A stretch of 64,000 bases of DNA from Thermococcus sp. JdFR-02 (GTDB lineage Archaea; Methanobacteriota_B; Thermococci; Thermococcales; Thermococcaceae), in contig MTLP01000042.1 of NCBI GenBank assembly GCA_002009975.1, positions 62,001 through 126,000 on the forward strand. The letters are read 5' to 3'. Numbering within the stretch: position 1 is the stretch's first letter; the number at the start of each line of letters is the position of its first letter. Both the position numbers and the translations under genes were made by a program. Shown piece after piece: positions 1 to 9,683 of this stretch. The notes beneath the pieces were generated by a model that ran no database searches, was not told the DNA's origin, and saw nothing but the letters and a program-made list of their open reading frames with translations.

Positions 1-822
1 CACAAGATAGCTTTCAGTAACTTCTTTAGACTGGCTTTCTTAAATGGAAATGGTCTTCCAAACTTTAGACTCGTAAAATCAACAGGAGATATAAACGTCT
101 ACGAATTCAGACCCTTTGTCTTAGTTCGTATTGAGGTCTTTGAAAACAACACATGGAAGAGCATTAGAAAATTAACCCCAGGAGAATACAAAGCCAAGCT
201 TTACATTTCAGCCTTTGGAAGAGATGTAAAAGGTGCAATCCTAAAGCTCAGGGCATACAATGGTGAAAAGCTGATAAAAGAAGAGATTTTAGCTCAAAAC
301 GTCAATGTGGATCATTTAAACGAGCAGCCAATTGAAGTAACATTAAACGTCCCAGAAGCTGAGAAGTATGAGATAGTTTTAGTTCAAGAGGGTCCTGTAG
401 GGGTCTTAAAAGATGTTCCAAAGGTTAATGGAAAGATCAGCAACCCAATATACGTCTTAAGAGAGGGAGAAAGTGGAAATATTGAGCTTAAGGCTGAGTT
501 TGATAGGGATTACACAGTTGACCTGTATCTGCGGGCTACAATTATTTACCTTGTGAGAACTCAAGGAACAAGCAACGAAGATGAAAAAGCCGTTTTTGAG
601 CCTCACATGGACATTATTGAGTATGTCCCAGTGAAGGAGAAAATTAATGTTAAAGCTGGAGAAAATGTGATTTTAGCAAGTGCAAGCATGCCAGAGGTCT
701 TTAATTCATATATACAGAAGCTTAAGGAAGAGTATGGCGAAGATAAATTAGTCATTAGAGGAAAAAGGATAGAGCCAGTATTCATAGCACAAAAAGAGTA
801 CGTAATTTATGAGCAAAGCTAA
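1..822 (+). CDS. Unrecognised protein, C-terminal 273 residues (5'-truncated)
   Basis: The reading frame is open from the first base of the window to the TAA at 820-822, so the true start lies upstream. A GTG at 307 sits inside the frame and is not a convincing start. The visible part is rich in beta-strand-type alternation and charged residues, without a membrane segment or cysteine motif. I do not recognise a family. The composition would suit the outer region of a secreted or cell-surface protein, but no signal peptide is available to test this. The next gene runs convergently and ends 13 bases away. Confidence 0.7.
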   Translation, partial: HKIAFSNFFRLAFLNGNGLPNFRLVKSTGDINVYEFRPFVLVRIEVFENNTWKSIRKLTPGEYKAKLYISAFGRDVKGAILKLRAYNGEKLIKEEILAQNVNVDHLNEQPIEVTLNVPEAEKYEIVLVQEGPVGVLKDVPKVNGKISNPIYVLREGESGNIELKAEFDRDYTVDLYLRATIIYLVRTQGTSNEDEKAVFEPHMDIIEYVPVKEKINVKAGENVILASASMPEVFNSYIQKLKEEYGEDKLVIRGKRIEPVFIAQKEYVIYEQS

Positions 823-835
823 CTTCTCTTTTTTA

Positions 836-1243
836 TTAATTTCTAACAACTACGATATCCTCAAGAGTTTTTAGTCCGCTTTTCTTTACTGTCTCTTCAA
901 TTTTTGTCTCAATTTCTTTCTCGGGCTTTAAAACTAAGACCTCTATCTGAGAGTAGCCAAGTTTTTTTAGAGCAAATGCCCTATGATGACCATCTAAAAT
1001 GTAGTATCGTCCTTTGTGAGATAAAACGATTACTGGTGCATCATAGCCGTGTTTAATCTCTTGCAAGACAACAAGGAGTTTTGTCTCATTTAATTCTCTT
1101 TGTGTAGGTATTAACACATCAATTGGAAGAAATTTTTGCTCTATTTCAAATTTAACGTTATATATTGCCTCGTTTATCCTCTTAAGCTTCTCTGCTCTTC
1201 TAAATGCGTCTTCTCTTGAAATTACACTTATCTTTTCGTTCAT
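836..1243 (-). CDS. ParB/sulfiredoxin-fold domain protein
   Basis: This 135-residue protein has the core motif of the ParB N-terminal/sulfiredoxin fold, DGHHR at residues 84-88, followed by AFALKKLG, after a strand in which a proline-containing PVIVL leads into the nucleotide-binding region. Family members include ParB CTPases and the archaeal ADP-dependent serine kinase SerK; this protein is shorter than SerK and lacks its C-terminal part, so kinase activity is only a possibility. It is the last gene of a minus-strand operon and its start overlaps the stop of the methyltransferase gene by 4 bases, indicating translational coupling. Confidence 0.75.
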   Translation of the reverse strand: MNEKISVISREDAFRRAEKLKRINEAIYNVKFEIEQKFLPIDVLIPTQRELNETKLLVVLQEIKHGYDAPVIVLSHKGRYYILDGHHRAFALKKLGYSQIEVLVLKPEKEIETKIEETVKKSGLKTLEDIVVVRN

Positions 1244-1917
1244 TCTTTAACCCCTCTTACTACTATAAATGCCCCCAACGATTTTAGCTCAGCATTGAAT
1301 CTCTTATCCATATCTTCAGCCAAGCTTAGAAAAGGTAAGAAAGATGGAAAGAATATAACACCTCTACTTTCAATTTCCTTAAATCCAGATTTACTCAAGA
1401 GTTTCTCAAGTTCCCTAGGTGTATAAAAGCGTGCATATCTATAGGCTGTTTCAAAAAATATGCTCTTCAAACGCTTAAAAATAAACCAAAGACTCCTTCC
1501 GTTCATAGTACCAATAATAACTTCACCATTTGGCTTTAGAACTCTATGAATCTCACTTACTACTTTTTCAGGCTCTTTTAGGAATTCGAACATTGTAATG
1601 CTCATAACCAAATCAAAAGTGTTATCTTTAAATGGTAGATTATAGGCATCTGCCCTAAGAAAAGGTACATTGGGAAGCTTTTGCTTTGCAATTTTAAGCA
1701 TTTCAAGGCTTAAATCAGCGCCTATAACTTTAAATCCTCTTTTGTATAATTCAAGAGTATAATTTCCAGTCCCACAACCCAAATCCAAAGCTAAGCCCTT
1801 TTTAGACTTTAAGAGAGAAAAAATTAACCTCTTCTCTGTTCTGTCAACATATTGTCCAACCTTTGTTTGATACCACGCATCATAACGATGGGCTATTTTA
1901 TCAAAGTATTCTGCCAT
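1240..1917 (-). CDS. Class I SAM-dependent methyltransferase
   Basis: The 225-residue protein has a Rossmann-type methyltransferase domain with motif I LDLGCGTG at residues 44-51, an acidic residue at the end of the next strand (GADLS), and a motif resembling post-I RADAYNLPF. The substrate cannot be read from sequence; relatives of the UbiE/type-11 group methylate small molecules or lipids. The gene starts one base after the stop of the MTH1187-like gene and overlaps the ParB-like gene by 4 bases, so the genes are cotranscribed. The C-terminal third is hydrophobic (FFPSFLPFLSL), consistent with a lid over a hydrophobic substrate. Confidence 0.85.
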   Translation of the reverse strand: MAEYFDKIAHRYDAWYQTKVGQYVDRTEKRLIFSLLKSKKGLALDLGCGTGNYTLELYKRGFKVIGADLSLEMLKIAKQKLPNVPFLRADAYNLPFKDNTFDLVMSITMFEFLKEPEKVVSEIHRVLKPNGEVIIGTMNGRSLWFIFKRLKSIFFETAYRYARFYTPRELEKLLSKSGFKEIESRGVIFFPSFLPFLSLAEDMDKRFNAELKSLGAFIVVRGVKE

Positions 1918-1918
1918 T

Positions 1919-2200
1919 TTATATCCCGAGCTTACTCTCTATTGTTAGTGGTTTATCAATCCTGTCGTCGATTCTGATACTTATTACTACCCTTTTCACA
2001 CCGCTTTCGAAAATAACCTTGTGACATCTCTTTACTAACTCTAAAATCTCATCAATCTCTCCTTCAACAACAGTCCCCATAGGGCAAATCATGTATTTTA
2101 AGCCGCTCTTTTTAATTTCATTGACTACTGGCTCTAAATACTTTCCAACGCTTGGAGTTTCTGTGCCAAGAGGAAAAAGACAAATTTCAGCAACTGCCAT
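1919..2200 (-). CDS. MTH1187/YkoF-family thiamine-binding-type protein
   Basis: A 93-residue protein matching the MTH1187 family (formerly DUF77), a ferredoxin-like fold that forms tetramers; the bacterial relative YkoF binds thiamine. Typical features are the N-terminal strand AEICLFPLGT, the central MGTVVEGEIDEIL segment and a VKRVVISIRIDDR strand. The role in archaea is not established. It sits between the MoaD-like gene (adjacent, no gap) and the methyltransferase gene (one base), in one operon. Confidence 0.85.
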   Translation of the reverse strand: MAVAEICLFPLGTETPSVGKYLEPVVNEIKKSGLKYMICPMGTVVEGEIDEILELVKRCHKVIFESGVKRVVISIRIDDRIDKPLTIESKLGI

Positions 2201-2467
2201 TTATCCGCCCCCAGCTGGTGGGAAGATATGAATAACATCATCATCTTTGAGTTGCGTATCTAAACCTTGAAGGTGGAGTATATTATGTCCGTTTACTAAT
2301 ATCATCCCGTTAATCTCCCCATTTTCGTCAATTAGTTCATTTTTAGCTTTCTCTCCATATTGCTCAATAATTATGTTGATCAACTCTCTGATAGTCCTCG
2401 CTCCGTGAACCTCTATCTCTCTCTTCCCTATAGCTTCTCTTAGAGTTGTGTAAACCTTAACCTTCAT
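2201..2467 (-). CDS. MoaD/ThiS-like ubiquitin-fold protein (SAMP-type)
   Basis: An 88-residue beta-grasp protein ending in a free Gly-Gly-Gly tail after HIFPPA, the feature used for adenylation and sulfur or protein transfer in MoaD, ThiS and archaeal ubiquitin-like SAMP proteins. I place the start at the ATG at 2467, preceded by AGGTGAG, rather than an in-frame start nine codons upstream. It could supply sulfur for the molybdopterin/tungstopterin cofactor, act as a protein modifier, or both. It heads a four-gene cluster; adenylate kinase lies upstream on the same strand. A JAMM protease able in principle to remove such modifiers is encoded at 29 kb. Confidence 0.85.
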   Translation of the reverse strand: MKVKVYTTLREAIGKREIEVHGARTIRELINIIIEQYGEKAKNELIDENGEINGMILVNGHNILHLQGLDTQLKDDDVIHIFPPAGGG

Positions 2468-2534
2468 ATTCTCACCTAACATACTTTTGCACAATAAGGA
2501 TTAAAGAGTTTTTGGAATGATATCTGAGAACTAA

Positions 2535-3209
2535 CTACTCATGCTCTTTTCTTTTCATCTCCTTGTTGTGTATATAATCAAGTAATGGTCTTATCCTTTC
2601 CCAGACTTCATCTATTCCACCATGCCCATTTATTTGGACATAAATTCCCTGCTTTTTGTAGAAGGTTATTATAGGCTTCATATTTTTTATGTAGATGTCG
2701 TATCTCTTTCCAACGAGTTCTGGTCTGTCATCTTTTCTTTGGACTATCTCTCCACCACAGATGTCGCATTTTCCATCAACCTTAGGTGGTTTGTACCTTA
2801 TATGGTAAACTGCTCCACATTTACTGCATATCCTTCTACCACTTATTCTTTCAACGCTCTCTTCCTTTGAAATAAAGATATCTATTGCTACTTCAAGTCT
2901 AATACCTCGCTCATAGAGGAAATTTTCCAAGGCTAGAACCTGTTCTGCTGTTCTTGGATAACCATCTAGTATAAAGTTGGTCCTAATCCTCCCAAGCTTT
3001 GAAAAGACTAATGTATTGACTGCTACATCAGGAATTAAATCTCCTTTTGCTAAGTATCTCTCCATTTCTTTCCCAAGACTGCTTCCTCTTTCAATCTCTT
3101 TTCTAATCAGGTCTCCAGAAGAAATGTACTCAAGCTTGTATTTTTGGACTATCTTTCGAGAGTGAGTTGATTTTCCACTTCCTGGAGGTCCAAAAACGAG
3201 TATATTCAT
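2535..3209 (-). CDS. adk: Adenylate kinase (bacterial-type, zinc LID)
   Basis: The 224-residue enzyme catalyses ATP + AMP to 2 ADP. The P-loop GPPGSGKST is at residues 7-15, the AMP-binding DGYPRT near 82-87, and the LID domain carries four cysteines (128, 131, 148, 151) in two CxxC pairs that should bind structural zinc. The ATG is followed by a canonical N-terminal strand MNILVFG. The C-terminal tail (residues 215-224) is Lys/Glu-rich. It is the first gene of a minus-strand run, divergent from the DUF2258-like gene. Confidence 0.95.
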   Translation of the reverse strand: MNILVFGPPGSGKSTHSRKIVQKYKLEYISSGDLIRKEIERGSSLGKEMERYLAKGDLIPDVAVNTLVFSKLGRIRTNFILDGYPRTAEQVLALENFLYERGIRLEVAIDIFISKEESVERISGRRICSKCGAVYHIRYKPPKVDGKCDICGGEIVQRKDDRPELVGKRYDIYIKNMKPIITFYKKQGIYVQINGHGGIDEVWERIRPLLDYIHNKEMKRKEHE

Positions 3210-3264
3210 TTAATCACCAATAGAGATTTATATCTAAAGGAATAAAAATAATTTGGTGAGGGCT

Positions 3265-3720
3265 ATGCCCAAACTAATGACCGGTTTTGTTAGAGCGGCT
3301 GGCTATGCGAACAAAACAAGAAAAGTCCTTTTTGCAATTACCCGGGGCAAAATTACCCCAGAGGAAGTTGTTAGAGCATCTGCGGAATTGAACCAATACC
3401 TCTTCAAAAAGTTTCAAGAACTTAATGTTAAGAAAGAGGATGTTGTGAGGATAGAAGCAAACTTTGAGATAAAGGATGGCAAAATAGTATGGGATTATGA
3501 CAGCTTAAAGATTGAGATTTACAAGAGGGAGGAGGAAGAAAGACTTTCTGAAGCCATGAAAGAAGTAGAAGAAAGTGAGAGAGCACTGGAATTGGTTATT
3601 GATGAATTAAGCAAACTTTCAGAAAAACTTAGGGGACTGAGTGAGGAGATCTCGCAATTGGTTGAAAAACTCAAACAAGAACATACAGCATTAAAGCTTG
3701 AATTCGAGAGAGAAGCCTAA
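3265..3720 (+). CDS. DUF2258-like archaeal protein with C-terminal coiled coil
   Basis: A 151-residue protein with a compact N-terminal domain ([20 protein letters not shown] onwards) and a long heptad-like helix from about residue 85 to the end. The ATG at 3265 is chosen because GGTGAGG lies at the right distance; the earlier TTG is inside the leader. I associate it with DUF2258, found in Thermococcales and Crenarchaeota, but the assignment is from memory. Function is not known. A TATA-like TTTATATC lies upstream in the spacer shared with adk. Confidence 0.75.
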   Translation: MPKLMTGFVRAAGYANKTRKVLFAITRGKITPEEVVRASAELNQYLFKKFQELNVKKEDVVRIEANFEIKDGKIVWDYDSLKIEIYKREEEERLSEAMKEVEESERALELVIDELSKLSEKLRGLSEEISQLVEKLKQEHTALKLEFEREA

Positions 3721-4328
3721 ATCATTAACCTATCCAATGTAATGTTAACGTAAGACACAACATGTGAGGTCAGATAACTTTTCCTCCCTATGCTAACTTT
3801 TTCTGCTAAGTTCTCTAAAAAGCGTTCATCTTCTATTTTCAACCCTAAATGATCTCCTAACACAAATGCAACGTTTCTATTAAATCTTATTTGGCTAATA
3901 TCCTTCCCCTTCTCATGCAGATAATAGAGGGTTGAGTTTCTAAGAGTTCGCCTGATAATGTCCTCAAAAGTTAGATTGCTCACATAGATACCTGGAAGAA
4001 TCTCATGTTCCTTTGAAGGTTCTTTAATTGTCTCTCCAACCTTTAAAGCCTTGATTATTAACTTTGCTGTACTTAATTCATCGGGATTTAAAGTTTTAGG
4101 CTTTATTTCTTGCCCTTCAAAGCGAATTGTTTTTGGTGGAATTGGAGGCCCATTCAAATTTAACCAAACCCTAACATTCTTTCTAAATCCATGGGAGAGA
4201 AGAAAAGCACTGCTCAATGTTCGACACAATAGATCAATTCTTCCACTTGTACCCGGCAAATCTTTAAGATTAAAATCTGCCTTTGTTCTCGCTTCATTGG
4301 CTTTTATTATAAAGATTCTAAAGCTCAA
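3717..4328 (-). CDS. trmY: tRNA (pseudouridine54-N1)-methyltransferase TrmY
   Basis: The 203-residue protein is a SPOUT-class methyltransferase that makes N1-methylpseudouridine at position 54 of archaeal tRNAs. The family is recognisable from the N-terminal [19 protein letters not shown], the [10 protein letters not shown]-type helix (here [17 protein letters not shown]), and the C-terminal knot with FVLGDHLGL, which forms the SAM pocket. Its start overlaps the stop of the small upstream gene by 11 bases, and its stop overlaps the convergent DUF2258-like gene by 4 bases. Confidence 0.92.
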   Translation of the reverse strand: MSFRIFIIKANEARTKADFNLKDLPGTSGRIDLLCRTLSSAFLLSHGFRKNVRVWLNLNGPPIPPKTIRFEGQEIKPKTLNPDELSTAKLIIKALKVGETIKEPSKEHEILPGIYVSNLTFEDIIRRTLRNSTLYYLHEKGKDISQIRFNRNVAFVLGDHLGLKIEDERFLENLAEKVSIGRKSYLTSHVVSYVNITLDRLMI

Positions 4329-4566
4329 TACCTTTCACCTTGTCGCTAACGTAACCCTCGAGAATTTCCACCTTTACACTCCTTTCTTCTCCTGTCAAGT
4401 CTGCCATCAACTCAACACCTTTTGCATAATCCCAGAGCCTTCTCTTTGCATCTTCATCAATAGCATCACACATAACTATTATTTCCTTTGCATTTTCCTT
4501 GCTTGCAATTTCAATAACCTTTAAAGCATCACCAACTGTAAAAAGACCCTTCTTCTTGAACAGCAT
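4318..4566 (-). CDS. Small unrecognised protein upstream of trmY
   Basis: An 82-residue protein starting at the ATG at 4566, which is preceded by GGTGGG. It has a predicted alpha/beta arrangement: a helix [15 protein letters not shown], a hydrophobic strand [10 protein letters not shown], a helix, and a strand [10 protein letters not shown]. The family is not one I can name. Translational overlap with trmY suggests a shared transcript and possibly a role in RNA modification, but that is only context. Confidence 0.65.
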   Translation of the reverse strand: MLFKKKGLFTVGDALKVIEIASKENAKEIIVMCDAIDEDAKRRLWDYAKGVELMADLTGEERSVKVEILEGYVSDKVKGIEL

Positions 4567-4644
4567 TTTACCCACCATTCGCTAATCTGTTGGAGAGTTT
4601 TTAAGGTTGATTATCTAAATTTATGTAATTAAACAAAAAGGTAA

Positions 4645-5145
4645 TTAAATATACTTTATCAGGAGCTTCACAGCTTCATCTAAAATCTCCTTATCGTTCT
4701 CATCAATAACTCTTTCTAAGTAATGAAGAGCTTTTATGTTCAAAATTACATATGCCTCATTTCTATCCAATCCCAAGTCATAGGCTTCATAGAATACCCT
4801 TTCTTCTCCCAATGCTTCATTAAGCATTTTAACAAAATAGTCTATTTCATCTGTTGTTAATTCTCCCCATTTACTCTCAAGTTCATCAAAGTATCTTTCC
4901 AAGATTCTCAATTCATCAATATCGACCTTTAAAGTGCCCTCTACATATGGAAACTCACCGATGCGGAAAATTTTGATCCCCTCATCATCCTGAACTGCAA
5001 CATAATCCCAGAGCAAAAACCCCTCAATAACATTTCCACTTCCATAACGACTTGCTAAATAGGTAAATCTCTCCAAAATATCCTCCATATCCATTAAAAA
5101 CTCCTCTTCATTATCGTATCGCACAATTTTACTGAGAGTTGCCAT
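4645..5145 (-). CDS. Unrecognised acidic protein
   Basis: A 166-residue, strongly acidic and mostly helical protein. The ATG at 5145 (MATLSKIVRYDNEEEF) has GGTGTTAG upstream and is preferred over an earlier ATG at 5217. It has no cysteines, no membrane segment and no motif that I recognise. It is transcribed away from topA, with a candidate RNA gene in between. Confidence 0.6.
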   Translation of the reverse strand: MATLSKIVRYDNEEEFLMDMEDILERFTYLASRYGSGNVIEGFLLWDYVAVQDDEGIKIFRIGEFPYVEGTLKVDIDELRILERYFDELESKWGELTTDEIDYFVKMLNEALGEERVFYEAYDLGLDRNEAYVILNIKALHYLERVIDENDKEILDEAVKLLIKYI

Positions 5146-5247
5146 TTCTAACACCTTAATGCAAAGATTACAAAACCCCTTTAAAAATGTGTTCCCTTTA
5201 TATTCAGCAAAACTCAAATGTTATAAAATTTAACTGCGAAATTATAA

Positions 5248-5335
5248 TGCCCGAGGAGTATTGGGTTGCGATGACCTCGGGACCCCCAGGGGGGCAACAT
5301 TCCTAAAGCCCCCTTTCCACAAATTTTGTTTTTGA
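5248..5335 (+). ncRNA. Candidate structured RNA, unassigned
   Basis: A short GC-rich island inside an AT-rich spacer, a known hallmark of RNA genes in hyperthermophiles. CCCGAGG at 5250-5256 pairs with CCTCGGG at 5275-5281 around an 18-base loop containing TTGCGATGA, and GGGGGC at 5290-5295 pairs with GCCCCC at 5308-5313 around a 12-base loop. A TATA-like TTATAAAAT begins at 5221, roughly 25 bases before the first stem, which favours the plus strand, and T-runs at 5326-5336 could end the transcript. No CTGA box or canonical H/ACA pocket was found, so the class is unknown. Boundaries are approximate. Confidence 0.55.
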
Positions 5336-5393
5336 AAAATTCTCTTCCATAAAATTCTTAACTGTTCTTGTCCCATTAAAAAAAGGTGCTAAA

Positions 5394-7547
5394 ATGGTCA
5401 CGCTTATAATCGCAGAAAAGCCAAATGTAGCAAGGAAAATTGCTCAAGCCTTAGCAGAGGGTAAAGCTATTCGTAAAAAAATTGGAGATGTTTCTTATTA
5501 TGAGTTAACAAGGGATGGAAAAAAGATAATAGTTGCTCCAGCCGTAGGTCATCTCTTTACGTTAGCACCAAAGAGCAAAAGCTGGGGCTATCCACAATTT
5601 GATATTGAATGGGTTCCAGTTTATGCTGCTGAAAAAGGGAAAAGCTATGCTAGGGACTACATAAAAGCATTAAGAGAGCTCGCAAAAAGAGCTGATGAGT
5701 TTATAGTTGCTTGTGACTATGACACAGAGGGAGAGGTTATTGGATACACGGCTTTAAAGTACGCATGTGGTGTTGACCCATCTAAAGCCAAGCGTATGAA
5801 GTTTTCTGCTTTAACCAAAAGAGATATCCTAAATGCTTGGTATAACTTAGAACCAACTATAAATTTCGGAATGGCGGATGCTGGAATAGCAAGGCATATT
5901 CTAGATTGGTATTGGGGCGTGAACTTATCAAGGGCTTTGAGTCATGCAATAAGGAGAGCAAGTGGGAAGTGGATGGTTTTATCGACGGGAAGAGTTCAAG
6001 GTCCAACCCTCAAGTTTTTAGTTGAGAGAGAAGCAGAGATCAAAAACTTCGTGCCAACTCCTTATTGGGTTATAAAGATGATTTTAGAAAAAGAGGGAAA
6101 GCAGTACACAGCTACTTATGAAAAAGAGAGAATTTTAAATGAAGAAGAAGCAAAAAGGATTGTGAAGGAAGCAAAGCAAGGAAAAGCATTTGTTGAGAAA
6201 ATTGAAGTTAAACAACAAAAAAGGAATCCACCTTATCCCTTTGACTTAGGAACCCTGCAAAGGGAAGCTTACTCCGCTTTTGGTTATTCCCCAAAGAAGA
6301 CCTTAGATATTGCCCAGCGTTTGTATGAAGCCTCTTTAATCTCTTACCCGAGAACATCTTCCCAAAAACTTCCAAAGAATGTGAACTTTAGATACATACT
6401 TCAAAATCTTGCCAAACTTCCTGAATATAAGCCCTTTGCCCATGAGCTTTTGGGAAAAAGTAATCTTAAACCCGTAGAAGGTAAAAAAGATGACCCTGCT
6501 CACCCAGCTATCTATCCAACTGGCGAATTACCTGAATTAAGCAAGTTAAATCAAGAAGAGAGAAATTTATATGATTTAGTTGTGAGAAGGTTCCTAGCGG
6601 TTTTTGCTGAACCTGCAGTTAGAGAGAGCGTTAAAGTGATTATAAATTCAAATAACCATCGCTTTATCTTAAGTGGTTCCAGAACTCTCAAAGAAGGATG
6701 GCTTAAGATCTATGGCAAATACGTAAAATTCGATGAAATAATCCTACCCCAATTCAGAGAAGGTGAGCTAATTAAAGTTCTTCAAATTAGGAAGGAAAAA
6801 AAGAAGACAAAACCACCTGCAAGATACAGTCCAGCTAGTATTATAAAAAAGATGGAAGACTTGGGAATTGGAACTAAAGCCACAAGAGCACAAATCTTGG
6901 AAACCCTCTACAATAGGGGATACATTGAAGGAAAGAAGAAAATTAAGGTAACTCCTCTAGGAATGCAAGTTGTTGAAGCTTTAGAAAAGCATGTTCCAGA
7001 TATTGTGAGTGTTAAGCTGACACGGGAATTTGAGGAGAAGATGGAACAGATAATGCAGAGAAGACTGAACAAAGATAAAGTTATTGAAGATGCAAAAGAA
7101 CAGCTAATTAAAATTTTAAAGGAGTTTAAAGCAAAGGAAATGGATATAGGTAAAGAGCTGATGCAAAAGCTCCTAGAAAGTGAAGAGAGATCAAAGAAAA
7201 AAAAGAGAGGAAAAGAAAAGGAGATAAGCCTGGAAGAGCAGGAAAAAGTAAAAAGAGAAGCTGAAAAAGAAAACAAAGCTAAGGATTACATTGTAGTAGG
7301 GAAATGTCCAAAGTGCGGAGGGGACTTAGTCGTTAGATACAACAGAAAAAGTGGAAAAAGATTTGTTGGATGCTCCAATTGGCCAAATTGTAACGTTACA
7401 TACCCATTGTTGCAAAGAGGAGAGGTAATACCCACAGGGAAGATTTGTCCAGAATGTAAAGCACCAATAGTTAAGATTAGAGAAAAAGGAAGAGAGTTTG
7501 AAGTATGCCTGGATATTAAGTGTAATAGATGGAAAAGAAAAAGTTAG
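5394..7547 (+). CDS. topA: DNA topoisomerase I (type IA, archaeal)
   Basis: A 717-residue type IA topoisomerase that relaxes negative supercoils by single-strand passage. The Toprim domain is N-terminal ([10 protein letters not shown] at 7-16; DYDTE with D108, D110, E112 as metal ligands). The catalytic tyrosine is Tyr318 in [10 protein letters not shown] charged Lys/Glu linker around 590-635 leads to two C-terminal zinc-finger motifs (CPKCGG...CSNWPNC and CPEC...CLDIKC). The ATG at 5394 has AGGTG at the expected distance. It ends 4 bases into the convergent FAD reductase gene. Confidence 0.95.
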   Translation: MVTLIIAEKPNVARKIAQALAEGKAIRKKIGDVSYYELTRDGKKIIVAPAVGHLFTLAPKSKSWGYPQFDIEWVPVYAAEKGKSYARDYIKALRELAKRADEFIVACDYDTEGEVIGYTALKYACGVDPSKAKRMKFSALTKRDILNAWYNLEPTINFGMADAGIARHILDWYWGVNLSRALSHAIRRASGKWMVLSTGRVQGPTLKFLVEREAEIKNFVPTPYWVIKMILEKEGKQYTATYEKERILNEEEAKRIVKEAKQGKAFVEKIEVKQQKRNPPYPFDLGTLQREAYSAFGYSPKKTLDIAQRLYEASLISYPRTSSQKLPKNVNFRYILQNLAKLPEYKPFAHELLGKSNLKPVEGKKDDPAHPAIYPTGELPELSKLNQEERNLYDLVVRRFLAVFAEPAVRESVKVIINSNNHRFILSGSRTLKEGWLKIYGKYVKFDEIILPQFREGELIKVLQIRKEKKKTKPPARYSPASIIKKMEDLGIGTKATRAQILETLYNRGYIEGKKKIKVTPLGMQVVEALEKHVPDIVSVKLTREFEEKMEQIMQRRLNKDKVIEDAKEQLIKILKEFKAKEMDIGKELMQKLLESEERSKKKKRGKEKEISLEEQEKVKREAEKENKAKDYIVVGKCPKCGGDLVVRYNRKSGKRFVGCSNWPNCNVTYPLLQRGEVIPTGKICPECKAPIVKIREKGREFEVCLDIKCNRWKRKS

Positions 7548-8734
7548 ATAGCTTCAGTTAATAGTTTAAGTAGCTTGGGTTTAAGTAAAACCTTTGGATT
7601 CTTAATTAAGGCTTTGAAAACTTTTTTATAGTCACCTGAAATTAGGCTTTCTGCATCTGCTCCACTTAAAGCTTGAACTGCTGCATCTAATTCGTCATCG
7701 CTTAGCTTTTCACTTATCTTCCTGATCTTCAGAACCCTCATTAACCTTGCTCCATCCTTGCTCCACCATTCTTCAGTATAGCCTTTTAATAGCTCCAAGT
7801 TTTCATCTTCAAGGGCTTTAGTGATATATCTTGAAGCAATGGTTCCAGCTTCCATAGCCTCTGCCATTCCGCCACCATGTATTGGATTTACCTGCCTTGC
7901 GGCATCACCAACTACGACAACATTATCTTTAACAAGCTCTCTCAAGAATCCACCGACTGGGACTCCCCCAACATTGACTTCCAAAATTTTAACGCCTTTT
8001 ATGTTGTTCTCTTTTATCCACTTATCTAAATAGTATTTAGCAGTTCTTGGATTATCACCAGCAATTCCTACCCCAACATTAGCCCTATCCTCATCTTTTG
8101 GGAAAACCCATACGTATCCTCTTGGAGCTATCTCATTTCCAAAGTAGAGGTGTATTAAATCAGGATCAGGTATATTTTCAATGATCATCTCATACTCATA
8201 TGCACTATCAAGCTCATGGGGAGGTAAAAAGCTGTTAATCCCAGCCCATCTTGCTACCCTACTTTCAATGCCATCTGCAGCAACTATAACATCGGCATAG
8301 ATTTCTAAAGAATTTCCTTCATGCCTAGCCTTAATTCCCTTGATTTTTCCATCTTCTCTAATTAGACCAATAGCTTCCGTTTTTGCCATTATATCTGCTC
8401 CAGCTTTTGCGGCATAGTAAGCTAACATCTTGTCGAATATCTTTCTCTCCAAAATAACTCCCGCAACATGGTTGTGCTTAACCTCTAACTTATATCCACT
8501 TGGAGAATAAATAGCAGCGCCATAAATCTCTCTATTGATGAAACGCTTGTCATAGGGAATATCATATTTTTTAAATGCACCGATACTTATGCCCTCTCCA
8601 CATCTTTTTGGAGTGCCAATTTCAGCTTTCTTATCAATCATTAAAACTTTAAAGCCCTCTTTTGCAACGTTTCTGGCAACAATTGGTCCAGCAATCCCTG
8701 ATCCCACTATAACAACGTCATATTTAAGCTTCAT
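7544..8734 (-). CDS. Geranylgeranyl reductase family FAD protein
   Basis: A 396-residue flavoprotein with the N-terminal FAD-binding [19 protein letters not shown] at about 11-29, a KRCGEGIS motif near 43-50 and [15 protein letters not shown] near 276-290. The group includes digeranylgeranylglycerophospholipid reductase, which saturates archaeal isoprenoid lipids using reduced ferredoxin or F420. The ferredoxin gene immediately upstream, overlapping by 4 bases, is a plausible electron donor. Reduction of lipid or quinone-like isoprenoid substrates is inferred from family membership. Confidence 0.85.
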   Translation of the reverse strand: MKLKYDVVIVGSGIAGPIVARNVAKEGFKVLMIDKKAEIGTPKRCGEGISIGAFKKYDIPYDKRFINREIYGAAIYSPSGYKLEVKHNHVAGVILERKIFDKMLAYYAAKAGADIMAKTEAIGLIREDGKIKGIKARHEGNSLEIYADVIVAADGIESRVARWAGINSFLPPHELDSAYEYEMIIENIPDPDLIHLYFGNEIAPRGYVWVFPKDEDRANVGVGIAGDNPRTAKYYLDKWIKENNIKGVKILEVNVGGVPVGGFLRELVKDNVVVVGDAARQVNPIHGGGMAEAMEAGTIASRYITKALEDENLELLKGYTEEWWSKDGARLMRVLKIRKISEKLSDDELDAAVQALSGADAESLISGDYKKVFKALIKNPKVLLKPKLLKLLTEAI

Positions 8735-8925
8735 TGTTCCACCTCCTCAGCATTTAAAGCACCTACTGGACAAGCTAAAACGCAGAACTTACAGCTTATA
8801 CATTTATCAAAAAAGAAGTTCCATTCATCATTTTCGATTATTATGGCTTCTTTAGGACAAACAGCAACACATGAACCGCATAAATAACACTTCTCTTTAT
8901 CAACTATTATTTCAACCTTTGGCAT
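8731..8925 (-). CDS. 2[4Fe-4S] ferredoxin
   Basis: A 64-residue ferredoxin with two complete cluster motifs, cysteines 13, 16, 19, 23 and 42, 45, 48, 52. It lies in an operon between surR and the FAD reductase gene, coupled to the latter by a 4-base overlap, and most likely delivers electrons to it. Confidence 0.92.
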   Translation of the reverse strand: MPKVEIIVDKEKCYLCGSCVAVCPKEAIIIENDEWNFFFDKCISCKFCVLACPVGALNAEEVEQ

Positions 8926-8936
8926 AACCTGCCCCC

Positions 8937-9632
8937 CTAAAGGCTCTTTGTTAGTGCCTCTGTGTCAATTTTCACTCTACTGTCTTTTATTATTAACGGT
9001 ACAAATTTGCTTAGCTCCTCTGCCTTCTTTAAAACCTCCCTCTCCTTTAGATTTAATTTATCACTAAGCTCTTCAATTGTTGCTTCACCATTTAACAAGA
9101 GATAATGCAGAACTGCTAACTGTGTCATATCACCAATTTCCTTAAGGTACTTCTCTTTAATCATCTTTATTAACCAATCTCTGTAGGTTTCTATTTTCTG
9201 CAGTATTGCTAGAACTTCCTCCAATTCTTCATTCGCTTTTAAGAAGTCGTTAACCATCTCGTGAAGATTTTCATGCTTTAAATTAAGCTTTTGCAGATCG
9301 ATAGAGTATTCTACTAAATGCTCCTTTGCAGGTTCCCTCTCCAATGAAATACCTTTGTACCAAAAGAGGTTTGGAGTTATTGTGGCAATATATGTATTTG
9401 AAACACTTATCTTGTAATATTTTCTCATCGGACCTATTAACTGTTCTTCCTTTTCATAGGCTTGAATTACTCCCTCTCTTTCCATGATCTTAAGATGCTT
9501 AGAAACTGCTGTTGATGAGACATTAACCCTGCTACTAAGCAAGCTAAAATAACATTCAGTGCAAGTGAGATGTCCGAGTAAATCTCTTCTCACCTTATTT
9601 CCAAGTATGTAAAATATATCCGGTTCAGACAT
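8937..9632 (-). CDS. surR: SurR, redox-responsive sulfur regulator
   Basis: A 231-residue ArsR-fold regulator that closely resembles Pyrococcus furiosus SurR. The N-terminus MSEPDIFYILGNKVRRDLL leads to a CTEC redox switch (Cys24, Cys27) in the winged-helix domain; oxidation of this pair by elemental sulfur releases DNA in the characterised protein. The C-terminal part (DMTQLAVLHYLLLNGEATIEELSD) is a second helix-turn-helix. The ATG at 9632 is preceded by AGGTGGGG; an in-frame GTG nine bases upstream is rejected. It is divergent from pdo and shares a spacer containing a full SurR site, which implies autoregulation. Confidence 0.93.
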   Translation of the reverse strand: MSEPDIFYILGNKVRRDLLGHLTCTECYFSLLSSRVNVSSTAVSKHLKIMEREGVIQAYEKEEQLIGPMRKYYKISVSNTYIATITPNLFWYKGISLEREPAKEHLVEYSIDLQKLNLKHENLHEMVNDFLKANEELEEVLAILQKIETYRDWLIKMIKEKYLKEIGDMTQLAVLHYLLLNGEATIEELSDKLNLKEREVLKKAEELSKFVPLIIKDSRVKIDTEALTKSL

Positions 9633-9683
9633 GTTCCCCACCTACCCAAATTTGTAGCGTAAAGCTTATATAGTGTGCATCTC

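Noticed and set aside
836-1243. ADP-dependent serine kinase SerK
   Set aside because: The protein shares the ParB-like fold but is about half the length and lacks the rest of SerK.
5265-5275. Box C-like GCGATGA in the candidate RNA
   Set aside because: No CTGA box at a proper distance on either strand, so it was not called box C/D.
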